From assembly GCA_025965815.1 (NCBI GenBank), contig JAOPWF010000539.1, positions 1 through 6,827 of the forward strand: a DNA stretch of 6,827 bases, read 5' to 3'. Shown piece after piece: positions 1-6,479 of this stretch. The position numbers and the translations under genes were made by a program. This DNA is from Mycobacterium sp. (GTDB lineage Bacteria; Actinomycetota; Actinomycetes; Mycobacteriales; Mycobacteriaceae). How positions within the stretch are numbered: the first letter of the stretch is position 1; each line of letters opens with the position of its first letter. The notes below the pieces were generated by a model. The model did no database searches, was not told where the DNA came from, and saw nothing but the letters and a program-made list of their open reading frames with translations.

Positions 1-390
1 CCGCAGGACGTCGCGGTTGGAGCCACCGCTGCTGGCGCACGTGGATGGAAACGTCTGGCAGTGACTTGGGTTCCGCAACGCGAGGGCACGTTGGGCATCG
101 TCGCATTTCAGGTGATGTCTCGTGGAACGTCGCACTTCAATATCGATGACGTAGAGGTAGGGGCCCTGACAGCAATCCAACGCGGGGCCGTGGCTTCAAC
201 CAATGCGCCTCGCTATGAAACCATCGTTCCCGCAACGAGCTCGAGCAAGGTCGGTGGTGGCCACACCGGTGAATGGGCTGCCGGGGGCGCCGCTGCTGGT
301 CTCGTTATTGGCGCTGCGGCGGTCGGGGCGGCGGGAGCCGCGCGACGGCGACGTGACAAACCGAGACCTGACCAAGAGACGCTGTTCTAG
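1..390 (+). CDS. C-terminal part of a membrane-anchored protein with a carbohydrate-binding-like beta-sandwich (5' partial)
   Basis: Frame 1 is open from the first base to the TAG at 388-390, giving the last 129 residues of a longer protein whose start lies outside the window. Residues 1-55 resemble the last strands of a CBM4/9-like jelly-roll: an aromatic-rich strand (GWKRLAVTWVP, about 15-25), then alternating hydrophobics ending in FNIDDVEV, a common closing strand of that fold. After a Ser/Thr/Gly-rich stretch (about 56-90), one Ala/Gly-rich hydrophobic segment (about 93-114) is followed by RRRR and a short charged tail. This reads as a C-terminal membrane anchor with the tail inside and the sandwich outside. 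The next gene starts 6 bases downstream, so the two are probably co-transcribed. A role in binding or handling the exported polysaccharide is inference; the missing N-terminal part would decide function. The fold call is moderate, the reading frame and anchor are firm. Confidence 0.7.
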   Translation, partial: PQDVAVGATAAGARGWKRLAVTWVPQREGTLGIVAFQVMSRGTSHFNIDDVEVGALTAIQRGAVASTNAPRYETIVPATSSSKVGGGHTGEWAAGGAAAGLVIGAAAVGAAGAARRRRDKPRPDQETLF

Positions 391-396
391 TCGATC

Positions 397-1410
397 ATGG
401 ACGACATGAGCGCGCCGCGGCCTTCGACTCGATTTCACGTGGGGCCCTCGGCGCCTCCTACTCGCTTGTCATTAGAGGCGGAGCAGATTGACGTGTCACT
501 AATCGTCGTGACCTTCAACAACGAGAAGATCATCGAGCGGTGCCTCAATGCGGTACAGAAGAGCGTGGCAGAGCACAGCGCCCGTCTGATGGTTGTTGAC
601 AATGCTTCGACAGATGACACCCTCCGCCGGATCGAGGCCACGGCTCCCGAGGCGATGATCATTCCGCTCAGACACAATCTTGGGTTCGCAGCGGCCAACA
701 ACGTTGCTCTGAGACAGGCGCAGGGTCGCTACGTGGTCCTCATCAACAGTGATGCCTTTCCAGATGCTGGCGCCGTTGACCATCTCGTGCGCCGCGCGGA
801 CAGCAACTCTCGAATTGGACTGGTGGGCGGTCGACTGCGCAACGCGGCCGGACGCCCGCAACCTTCCACAGGAGCCTTTCCCTCGCTGCTGCGAAACCTC
901 GGAGTGGCCGTGCTCCTGCACCGGCTGCCGCTCTCGTCACGACTCCCGCTGACCGTGTCGGCTAGTCCGAGGCACTATCGCAAGGCACACCGGGTCGATT
1001 GGGTTAGCGGCGCCTTTTGCCTTGCCCGCCGGGACGTGGGCGACCTGCCTGAAGCCGGATTTATGTACGGGGAGGACGTCGAATGGGCTCGCCAAGCTCA
1101 CGAGCGCGGGCTTGAGGTGTGGCTTGAGCCGCTCGCCTGTGCGACTCACCTTGGAGGCGGGGGCGCAAGCTCTGCTAGCGCCGGTGCCTTCCGCCAGAAC
1201 AGCCGCGTCACGTTCGAGCTCAGGTGGTTCGAAACTCGAGGACCACGGACCGTGGCGGTGGCCCGCGCCGTAATCGCCATCCATGCTCTGATCAGGATTG
1301 GACTTTACGCCATGATGCTGCCAGCGCGGCGTGACGCGGCACGCGACGGGATCGCCGAGTTTGGCGCCCTCTTTCGAGCGGCGCTGCGACAGCACAGTCC
1401 TTACGCTTGA
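397..1410 (+). CDS. Family 2 glycosyltransferase (rhamnosyltransferase-like, GT-A fold)
   Basis: A 337-residue cytoplasmic sugar transferase likely to add one sugar from a nucleotide donor to a lipid-linked glycan. After a disordered leader of about 30 residues, the GT-A domain opens with IDVSLIVVTFNNE (31-43). It continues with DNASTDDT (68-75), NLGFAAANN (94-102), the metal/nucleotide motif NSD (117-119, an NxD form of DxD), VDWVSGAF (200-207), the catalytic-base region GEDVEW (225-230) and a late His (251). This order is typical of the WbbL/RfbF-like rhamnosyltransferase branch of GT2, but donor and acceptor cannot be fixed. A hydrophobic stretch near 288-310 followed by basic residues may touch the membrane. 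The ATG at 397 lies 6 bases after the preceding stop and has no clear Shine-Dalgarno; the ATG at 406 is an equal alternative. It shares several motifs with the N-terminal half of the next protein, suggesting paralogy. Confidence 0.9.
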   Translation: MDDMSAPRPSTRFHVGPSAPPTRLSLEAEQIDVSLIVVTFNNEKIIERCLNAVQKSVAEHSARLMVVDNASTDDTLRRIEATAPEAMIIPLRHNLGFAAANNVALRQAQGRYVVLINSDAFPDAGAVDHLVRRADSNSRIGLVGGRLRNAAGRPQPSTGAFPSLLRNLGVAVLLHRLPLSSRLPLTVSASPRHYRKAHRVDWVSGAFCLARRDVGDLPEAGFMYGEDVEWARQAHERGLEVWLEPLACATHLGGGGASSASAGAFRQNSRVTFELRWFETRGPRTVAVARAVIAIHALIRIGLYAMMLPARRDAARDGIAEFGALFRAALRQHSPYA

Positions 1411-1435
1411 CAGGCTCCGTATCGTCTCGCTCACC

Positions 1436-3391
1436 ATGGACCTCAACGCAAGCGGCTCGGTCGCCGCCGTCGTCGTTCACTACCGGACCCCGGAGCGCTT
1501 AGCCGCTTGTCTGGCGGCGCTCATGCGGCAGACCAGCAGGTGTCAGGAGATCGTGGTGATCGACAACTCACCACCAGCTGATGCCCTCAAACCCCCAACG
1601 CGGGACGAACACTGGCGGGTACACCACGCGCCACGCAATCTCGGCTTCGGCGCCGCGTGCAACCTTGGTGCCCGCATGACGCAGAGCGACTACGTGATCT
1701 TCCTCAACGCTGATCTGGTGTTGTCCGATACCGCGTGTGAGAGCATGCGTACGCTCGCCGATGAGAATTCCACTGTCGCAGCGATTGGTCCACGCATCTG
1801 GGACGCCCAGGGTGAGATCGAGCTCTCGGCACGGTCGTTCCCCTCGCTTCGAACCGGCATACTTGGCCGCTCGTCGGTCGCGACCCGTGCGCTTCGTCGT
1901 ACGGCGGGAGCGCCGCCGAGACAGGTATCGGCGGCGCTCAGCGCTCGCTCCAGGACGGTCGACTGGGTCTCCGGCGCGTGCATGCTGATCCGGCGTCGCG
2001 CGTTCGAGCAGGTCGGCGGCTTCGACGAGGGTTACTGGATGTACTGGGAGGATGCTGACCTCTGCCGGCGACTCAGACGGCAAGAATGGGACGTGATGCT
2101 ATGTGTTGACGCGCACGCGCGCCATAGCACAGGAGCCAGTGGTAAGTCCCAGCGCACTATCGAGGCGTTTCACCTTTCTGCGGCGCGATACTACGAACAG
2201 CACGTTGCGCGAACGGCTCTGACCGCCAAGTTAGCGAGAGTCGCGCTTCGAGCGCGCATGAAGTTCATGCTTAACCGCCACGTACGACGATCAGGCCGTG
2301 AAGCGATCGTCGCCTCGAGCGGTGCCGGCGCGGGGCACCGGGTGCTCATCGATGCGCTCGCAGCGCGTTTTGGTGGCACGGCGTATGCCACTGTCCACCT
2401 GGCTCGTCATCTCGCTCAGCAACCGGATGTCTTCGCTGCGCTCGTCGTCACTCGTCGCGGTTCAATCGTGGCGCGCGAGCTCGCCGACGATCCGGCTGTC
2501 AGGTGCATAGAGCTGCGACCGGCCGCTCGGGCAGATTTGCTCCGACGCACCCTGTGGCAGGCCGTGTGGCTGCGTAACCTCGTCGAGCGGGAACGGTGCG
2601 ATGCGGTCATCAGCATGTCAGGCATCCTGCCGCGACCACCGGGTCCTCGCGTCATCTGTCTGCTGGGGAATTCCGTGATGTACGAGACCGATGGGCTCGC
2701 GAACAGATTGCGCCGGCGGGCCGTTCGCCGCACGGCTCGCGACGCTGCCTACCTGGTTGCCCCCTCTCGCTCCATGGCCGAGTTGGTATCAGCGTCTACG
2801 GGGCGGCCCTGCGACGTCGCACCCCTCGGCGTTGATCGGAGCATTTTCTCGCCGGCCGCAGTGGCGGGCCACGAGATTTTGTGCGTCGCGGATTTCTATG
2901 CCCACAAGCGGCACGACCTGCTGCTCGACGCGTGGCTTGCCCTACCGGCTCCGCGGCCTCATCTACGCTTGGTCGGAGACCCCGCGGTCGATCCAGATAC
3001 GCATCGGCAGCTCCTCGCGCGAATCGCGAACTTGCCGGAGGGGCAGTCAATCCTCTTCGATTATCACGTTGCACACGGGCGCATGGTTGACATCTATCGG
3101 CGAGCCCGAATCTTCGTTCTGCCCTCGCAACATGAGAGCTTCTGCATGCCAGTCGCCGAGAGCATGGCTTGCGGAGTGCCGGCCGTCGTACGAAGTCTTC
3201 CGAGCCTGCGGGAGACGGGTGGAGTGGGAGCGCGATACGTCGAAGGCGACGATCCGGCTGTATGGGCAGGGGTCGTGCGAGAACTGATCGACGACGACAG
3301 TCGGTATCAACATGCGCGCGAAGAGGCAATTTCGGCGGGCGCACGCTACTCGTGGACGGCGCTTGCTCAAAGGATTGTGTCCCGGATGTGA
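1436..3391 (+). CDS. Two-domain glycosyltransferase: N-terminal GT2 fused to C-terminal GT4
   Basis: A 651-residue protein carrying two complete glycosyltransferase modules, so it could add two sugars in sequence. The GT2 half (about 8-275) shows VAAVVVHYRTPE (9-20), IDNS (42-45), NLGFGAACN (68-76), the DxD equivalent NAD (91-93), VDWVSGA (175-181), YWEDADLC (203-210) and His230. A basic linker (about 276-300) leads to a GT-B/GT4 half. That half has a glycine loop region (RFGGTAYATVHLARHL, 311-326), a domain-2 opening strand ILCVADFYAHKR (481-492), and the retaining EX7E motif, E567 and E575, in HESFCMPVAE. GT2 enzymes invert and GT4 enzymes retain, so the two linkages should differ in stereochemistry. 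The ATG at 1436 was chosen because it stands just before the first GT2 strand. The in-frame ATG at 1331 would add 35 residues without GT2 character and overlap the upstream gene by 80 bases. It follows that gene by 25 bases. Donors and acceptors are unknown. Confidence 0.9.
   Translation: MDLNASGSVAAVVVHYRTPERLAACLAALMRQTSRCQEIVVIDNSPPADALKPPTRDEHWRVHHAPRNLGFGAACNLGARMTQSDYVIFLNADLVLSDTACESMRTLADENSTVAAIGPRIWDAQGEIELSARSFPSLRTGILGRSSVATRALRRTAGAPPRQVSAALSARSRTVDWVSGACMLIRRRAFEQVGGFDEGYWMYWEDADLCRRLRRQEWDVMLCVDAHARHSTGASGKSQRTIEAFHLSAARYYEQHVARTALTAKLARVALRARMKFMLNRHVRRSGREAIVASSGAGAGHRVLIDALAARFGGTAYATVHLARHLAQQPDVFAALVVTRRGSIVARELADDPAVRCIELRPAARADLLRRTLWQAVWLRNLVERERCDAVISMSGILPRPPGPRVICLLGNSVMYETDGLANRLRRRAVRRTARDAAYLVAPSRSMAELVSASTGRPCDVAPLGVDRSIFSPAAVAGHEILCVADFYAHKRHDLLLDAWLALPAPRPHLRLVGDPAVDPDTHRQLLARIANLPEGQSILFDYHVAHGRMVDIYRRARIFVLPSQHESFCMPVAESMACGVPAVVRSLPSLRETGGVGARYVEGDDPAVWAGVVRELIDDDSRYQHAREEAISAGARYSWTALAQRIVSRM
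2320..2340 (+). other. Small inverted repeat in the GT2-GT4 linker coding region
   Basis: CGGTGCC (2320-2326) can pair with GGCACCG (2334-2340) around a 7-base loop. It lies inside the fused glycosyltransferase gene, at the junction between the two domains (residues about 295-302). No T-tract follows, and the site is within an open frame. It could slow the ribosome or be a scar of the fusion, but a 7-base-pair stem is easily met by chance in GC-rich DNA. Confidence 0.3.
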
Positions 3392-3440
3392 CGGGCCCTG
3401 CGGCTTATCGCGCTCGCATGGTGCGCACGCACAGCGACCG

Positions 3441-3446
3441 TATACT
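3441..3446 (+). promoter_or_regulatory. Possible -10 element (TATACT) before the acetyltransferase
   Basis: TATACT matches five of six bases of the sigma-70-type -10 consensus and stands 9 bases before the ATG at 3456, in the 64-base gap after the fused glycosyltransferase. No -35 match is visible 16-18 bases upstream and no Shine-Dalgarno lies between it and the ATG. The arrangement would suit a leaderless or very short-leader transcript, as is common in actinobacteria. If used, it would let the acetyltransferase-methyltransferase pair be transcribed apart from the glycosyltransferases. This is a pattern match only. Confidence 0.3.
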
Positions 3447-3455
3447 CGCCAAGCG

Positions 3456-4145
3456 ATGAACTGGCAACGCCGCCGCAAGATCAACGATGCCCTTCGCCGT
3501 ATCGGCGTCCCGCTCCGAAACCCCATTCTGCCGCCGGGTGTAGCAATTGGGCGCCACACATACGGCTACGGCACGGACACATTTCATATCTACATGGAAG
3601 GGGCGCGCATCGAGGTGGGCGGCTTCTGCAGCATTCACCGCGAAGCCCGTGTCCTCGCCGGCAGCGAGCATGTCATGTCCCGCGCAAGCACGTTTCCATT
3701 CAAAGCACAGCTGTTTGAACCGTCCAAGGGAAATCGCGAGGAGGCGATAGACAAGGGCACCACTATGATCGGCAACGACGCATGGATTGGCATCGGCGCC
3801 ATCGTCTTGTCGGGCGTGCTGGTGGGGGACGGCGCCGTGATCGGCGCAGGAACTCTCGTCAGCAAATCCGTCCCCCCTTACGCGGTCATAGTCGGCAACC
3901 CCGCCGAGATCGTCCGCTACCGCTTCGACAGCGATCTGCGGCGACGTCTACTCGCTCTTTCCTGGTGGAACTGGGACGACGAGGAGCTAAGGGCCGCAAA
4001 TAGATGGTTCATGGGCGATGTCCGGTCATTCGTGGAGGAGATGGAGCGGCGTCATGAGCCGGCACCCGAGAGTGAACTCCTCCAAAGACTGCGCGAGCTG
4101 CCAATCGACCTGATGACTCCTCACCGCCCGCGGGCCGGCGGCTGA
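3456..4145 (+). CDS. Hexapeptide-repeat (left-handed beta-helix) O-acetyltransferase, CatB/Vat-like
   Basis: A 229-residue acyltransferase that probably moves acetyl from acetyl-CoA to a hydroxyl (or amino) group of a sugar in the glycan. Imperfect hexapeptide turns run from about 28 to 66 (GVAIGRHTYG, IEVGGFCSI) and resume at 103-150 (TMIGNDAWIGIGAIVLSGVL, VIGAGTLVSKSV). The helix ends in the family signature YAVIVGNPAEIVRYRF (142-157). The loop between them has GSEHVMSRASTFPF (69-82), matching the xenobiotic acetyltransferase pattern in which His72 would be the catalytic base. The segment after 157 (LLALSWWNWDDEEL) is the usual C-terminal helical cap of this family; the protein then carries an extra charged tail to 229. 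The ATG at 3456 was chosen because it begins the basic N-terminal helix seen in relatives; the in-frame ATG at 3312 would overlap the previous gene. Its stop overlaps the next start. Cluster context argues for polysaccharide decoration rather than antibiotic resistance. Confidence 0.88.
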   Translation: MNWQRRRKINDALRRIGVPLRNPILPPGVAIGRHTYGYGTDTFHIYMEGARIEVGGFCSIHREARVLAGSEHVMSRASTFPFKAQLFEPSKGNREEAIDKGTTMIGNDAWIGIGAIVLSGVLVGDGAVIGAGTLVSKSVPPYAVIVGNPAEIVRYRFDSDLRRRLLALSWWNWDDEELRAANRWFMGDVRSFVEEMERRHEPAPESELLQRLRELPIDLMTPHRPRAGG

Positions 4146-4147
4146 TG
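4143..4147 (+). promoter_or_regulatory. TGATG stop-start overlap (translational coupling)
   Basis: The TGA of the acetyltransferase (4143-4145) shares its last base with the ATG of the methyltransferase (4145-4147). No Shine-Dalgarno precedes this ATG, so ribosomes finishing the first gene probably restart on the second. The two enzymes should then be made in linked amounts, consistent with a shared modification step. Confidence 0.75.
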
Positions 4148-4942
4148 CCGGAGAGCTCTGCCAGTCTGCTAAGTGCTCGCGACGGCTCCTTCAGTGAGCT
4201 GTTGAAGCTGAGTCTTCTCGATCTGCTGGGACCGACGACGACCAGAGCCGTTCCCCGGCGCGGCGGTCGCGTTCGCATCGAGCTGGTGCCCGAGCAGGAG
4301 CGCGGCGAGCGTCTAATCGGCCGCGACTGGCCGGCGAACGGTATGACCATGATCGGATGGGAGCGCCTGACCAACCTGCAGCGTTGCATTGAGGAGATCA
4401 TCGCGGGGGGGACGCCCGGCGACATGATCGAGACCGGTGTTTGGCGAGGCGGCGCCACGATATTCATGCGAGCCTTGCTGAAGGCCCACGGCGAGGAGGA
4501 CCGCACAGTGTGGGTGGCCGACTCATTTGCCGGACTTCCCCCGCCCGACGTTGAGAGCTACCCGGTCGACGCGGGCGACCGTCACCACACGGTCGACTAT
4601 CTCGTCGTGAGTGAAGACGAGGTCAAGCGCAATTTTGAGCGCTACGGCGTTCTCGACGACGGAGTTCGATTCCTGCCAGGTTGGTTTCGCGACACACTGC
4701 CGACACTCCAGGATCAGCGCTGGTCGCTGATTCGCCTCGATGGAGACATGTACGAGTCGACGCTCATCGCGCTCGAGAACTTATATCCGCGTCTTGAAGG
4801 TGGCGGCTACGCGCTGATCGACGACTACGGCGCAGTCGCGGGCTGCAAGCAGGCGGTCAATGACTTTCGCGACGCCCACGGCGTCTCGGAGGAGATTCAC
4901 ACAGTGGACTGGACGGGCGTGTACTGGCGCAAGGACGGCTGA
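4145..4942 (+). CDS. TylF/macrocin-type SAM-dependent sugar O-methyltransferase
   Basis: A 265-residue enzyme expected to move a methyl group from S-adenosylmethionine to a sugar hydroxyl. It carries the hallmark blocks of the TylF family (macrocin O-methyltransferase, also found in many polysaccharide clusters): MTMIGWERLTNLQRCIEEII (67-86), the SAM-binding ETGVWRGGATIFMRA (96-110), DSFAGLPPP (126-134), LDGDMYEST (198-206) and LIDDYGA (224-230). Family members are metal dependent; the acidic residues D199, D201, D226 and D227 are the likely metal and catalytic positions. The length is typical. The start is fixed by the overlap with the acetyltransferase stop, and the N-terminal 65 residues are less conserved, as in relatives. 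It is the last gene of the + strand run and faces the flippase, with a GC-rich hairpin 20 bases past its stop. Which hydroxyl is methylated, and whether on the free nucleotide sugar or the lipid-linked glycan, cannot be told. Confidence 0.92.
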   Translation: MPESSASLLSARDGSFSELLKLSLLDLLGPTTTRAVPRRGGRVRIELVPEQERGERLIGRDWPANGMTMIGWERLTNLQRCIEEIIAGGTPGDMIETGVWRGGATIFMRALLKAHGEEDRTVWVADSFAGLPPPDVESYPVDAGDRHHTVDYLVVSEDEVKRNFERYGVLDDGVRFLPGWFRDTLPTLQDQRWSLIRLDGDMYESTLIALENLYPRLEGGGYALIDDYGAVAGCKQAVNDFRDAHGVSEEIHTVDWTGVYWRKDG

Positions 4943-4956
4943 GCGGCCGATCTACG

Positions 4957-6453
4957 CTAGGTGGGTGCGCGTTGCGCGCGCACCCGACGCGCGGCGCGAA
5001 TCACCTCGTCGGGAAGAGTGCCCAGCGCGAGCAACACGCCGAAGTACACGCCAGTGGCGAGGAGGACGTGTGCGACTGAGCCCACCGGTATCAGCCACAC
5101 GGCCGCCGCCAGTGCAGCCGCGAAAATCACGGAGGGGATCGCCGCGAGCGTCAGGCCGTGCCGCGGAAGGGACTGAATGAGCGTAACCGTGAGACCCAAA
5201 GCGACCAGGATCTCGGTCACAACATCAGCGATCGCGCCACCGCGCGCCCCAAGCGGCGGGATCAGTATTAGACCGAGAGCGACGTTGAGTACGAGCGCCG
5301 AGGAGGTGGTTATGAGCATGGGGCGATAGCGCCGCAGTGCGAGGAGGCCGAACATGCTCGACGCTGAAACGAAGCTGGCCGTCAGAACCAGCCCCTGTAT
5401 CCGCAGTACCGTGACCGCGCCATTGCCCCGATGCCCGGCGATCACGTCCATGATGAAACTCGCACCGAGCGCCATCGCCAGCGACATCCAAACGCCAAGG
5501 ATTATGGCGACGTCGAATACCTTCCCCATCTTGTCTCCCAGCTCAGGGTCTGGCCCCTCGCGATGGTGGGTGATCAACGGAAAGATGGCCGTGAGCGCAA
5601 GAGCCGGGATTGCGAGGGCGACCTGCGTGACCCGAAACGAGGTACCGAAGAAGCCCGTCTGCAGTTCACTGGCGATCACCGACATCACGATGATCGTGAC
5701 GTAGAAGTACACTGCCCCGATCGACATCGCCATCGCGAACGGAAGCGTCTCGGCGAACAGCGCCCGCCACCGCCGCCGATCGAAGCTGGCCCTGATGGTG
5801 AGTGACGCTCGGACCATCAAGGCGAGCAGAGCGAGGGCCCCCGCTGATGCCGCGACCGGTACCGCGAGGAATGGCAGGAGGCTCGCTCCGACGGCCGCCA
5901 GAACGCCGATAAGTGCAAGCGCAAGGAGCCTACGGGTGAGCTCGACGACCGTCAGACGCCCGAGGCGCAGCGTTGCCTGGAGAGGTATCGACAGGACGTC
6001 TGCGGTGACCTGTACCAAGAGGCCGGCACCCGCCAGAACGGTGCCCACAACCAGAACGTCGCCGTAGCCCACGAGAAGGCCGAAGCACACGGCCGCGGCA
6101 ACGCCTACGAGTGTCAGCGTCAGTCGCATTCCAAGGAGATCGGCCATCAACTGACGTCGGTCCGGTTCATCACGCGTCCCGTATTCGCGGATACCATAGA
6201 CGGCAATTCCAGCCTCGGTGACGCCACCGACGAGAGCGATCAAAGAAATGACCGTGATGTAGCGGCCGAAACCCGAGATCCCCAGGTGACGTACGAGAAT
6301 CGTGGCCGCAGCGAGCGAGATGAGTATGCCGATCACGTACCCCACCACGCGAATTGCGCCACCGCGGATCGCCACCTCGCCCTCCTCTGACAAGGAGGCG
6401 GGATTCTGCCCCAAAACCGGCTGCGTGGGACGTTGCGAACGCTCGCTCATCAT
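4957..6453 (-). CDS. Wzx-type lipid-linked oligosaccharide flippase (polysaccharide biosynthesis protein, MOP superfamily)
   Basis: A 498-residue integral membrane protein that should move the undecaprenyl-linked repeat unit from the inner to the outer face of the membrane. After a polar N-terminus (1-30) I count about 14 hydrophobic segments, near 34-54, 64-86, 108-129, 133-152, 175-190, 194-214, 236-260, 276-294, 315-337, 352-372, 379-400, 405-425, 436-455 and 459-479. That is the usual Wzx count. The segment HLGISGFGRYITVISLIAL (56-74), then GIREYG (87-92), matches the N-terminal signature of the Polysacc_synt families. A basic tail (RAARRVRAQRAP) closes the protein. The start is one of two adjacent ATGs (6453 or 6450); neither has a clear Shine-Dalgarno. 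It is on the opposite strand from all other genes here: convergent with the TylF-type gene and divergent from the methyltransferase at 6480, so it has its own promoter and is separately controlled. Confidence 0.92.
   Translation of the reverse strand: MMSERSQRPTQPVLGQNPASLSEEGEVAIRGGAIRVVGYVIGILISLAAATILVRHLGISGFGRYITVISLIALVGGVTEAGIAVYGIREYGTRDEPDRRQLMADLLGMRLTLTLVGVAAAVCFGLLVGYGDVLVVGTVLAGAGLLVQVTADVLSIPLQATLRLGRLTVVELTRRLLALALIGVLAAVGASLLPFLAVPVAASAGALALLALMVRASLTIRASFDRRRWRALFAETLPFAMAMSIGAVYFYVTIIVMSVIASELQTGFFGTSFRVTQVALAIPALALTAIFPLITHHREGPDPELGDKMGKVFDVAIILGVWMSLAMALGASFIMDVIAGHRGNGAVTVLRIQGLVLTASFVSASSMFGLLALRRYRPMLITTSSALVLNVALGLILIPPLGARGGAIADVVTEILVALGLTVTLIQSLPRHGLTLAAIPSVIFAAALAAAVWLIPVGSVAHVLLATGVYFGVLLALGTLPDEVIRAARRVRAQRAPT
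4963..4985. terminator. GC-rich hairpin at the convergent gene junction, possible bidirectional terminator
   Basis: GGGTGCGCG (4963-4971) is perfectly complementary to CGCGCACCC (4977-4985) with a 5-base loop, giving a 9-base-pair stem with eight G-C pairs. It begins 20 bases after the methyltransferase stop and lies within the last codons of the convergent flippase gene (stop codon at 4957-4959). Neither strand shows a T-tract, so it is not a classical Rho-independent terminator. U-less hairpins at convergent gene ends are frequent in GC-rich actinobacteria and may stop or stabilise both transcripts. Confidence 0.5.
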
Positions 6454-6462
6454 CTAGAGGGA

Positions 6463-6468
6463 AGGGTA
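6463..6468 (-). promoter_or_regulatory. Possible -10 element (TACCCT) for the flippase gene
   Basis: Read on the - strand, TACCCT fits the relaxed TANNNT form of the -10 hexamer and stands 9 bases before the ATG ending at 6453. No good -35 match is visible. It overlaps by two bases the -10-like hexamer of the divergent gene, so both cannot be bound by polymerase at once if both are real. Pattern match only. Confidence 0.25.
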
Positions 6469-6472
6469 GGAT
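6467..6472 (+). promoter_or_regulatory. Possible -10 element (TAGGAT) for the methyltransferase gene
   Basis: TAGGAT fits TANNNT and ends 7 bases before the ATG at 6480, the spacing expected for a leaderless transcript beginning at or next to the start codon. The same bases include AGGA (6468-6471), which could instead act as a weak ribosome binding site 8 bases before the ATG; only one of these readings can be right. No -35 is evident. Confidence 0.28.
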
Positions 6473-6479
6473 TGCCCGA

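Noticed and set aside
1407..1412. Perfect TTGACA -35 box between the two glycosyltransferase genes
   Set aside because: It includes the TGA stop of the upstream gene, and no -10 hexamer lies 16-18 bases downstream (that position is GC-rich and runs into the ATG). The TATCGT at 1420 is only 7 bases away, too close to pair with it.
1331..1435. Longer start for the GT2-GT4 fusion at the ATG at 1331
   Set aside because: It would overlap the upstream GT2 by 80 bases and add 35 residues with no GT2 similarity; the ATG at 1436 sits just before the first core strand.
937..1446. Long open frame on the - strand opposite the end of the GT2 gene
   Set aside because: It is antisense to a well-supported gene, has no recognisable motif and is the kind of shadow frame that GC-rich coding DNA produces.
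2796..3344. 182-codon - strand frame opposite the GT4 domain, and a 198-codon + frame at 2691-3287
   Set aside because: Both overlap the EX7E-bearing GT4 region, are Arg- and Ser-rich with low complexity, and show no domain.
3312..3455. Upstream extension of the acetyltransferase
   Set aside because: The 48 extra residues would be read in a second frame of the preceding gene and do not resemble the family; the ATG at 3456 gives a standard N-terminus.
3392..3455. Possible terminator in the 64-base gap between the fusion and the acetyltransferase
   Set aside because: Only short imperfect GC repeats (GGGCCC and GCGC pairs) are present, with no stable stem and no T-tract.
3456..4145. Antibiotic (chloramphenicol or streptogramin) acetyltransferase reading of the CatB/Vat-like gene
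   Set aside because: The fold family is shared, but the gene is embedded among glycosyltransferases, overlaps a sugar methyltransferase and has an extended tail; polysaccharide acetylation is the simpler reading.
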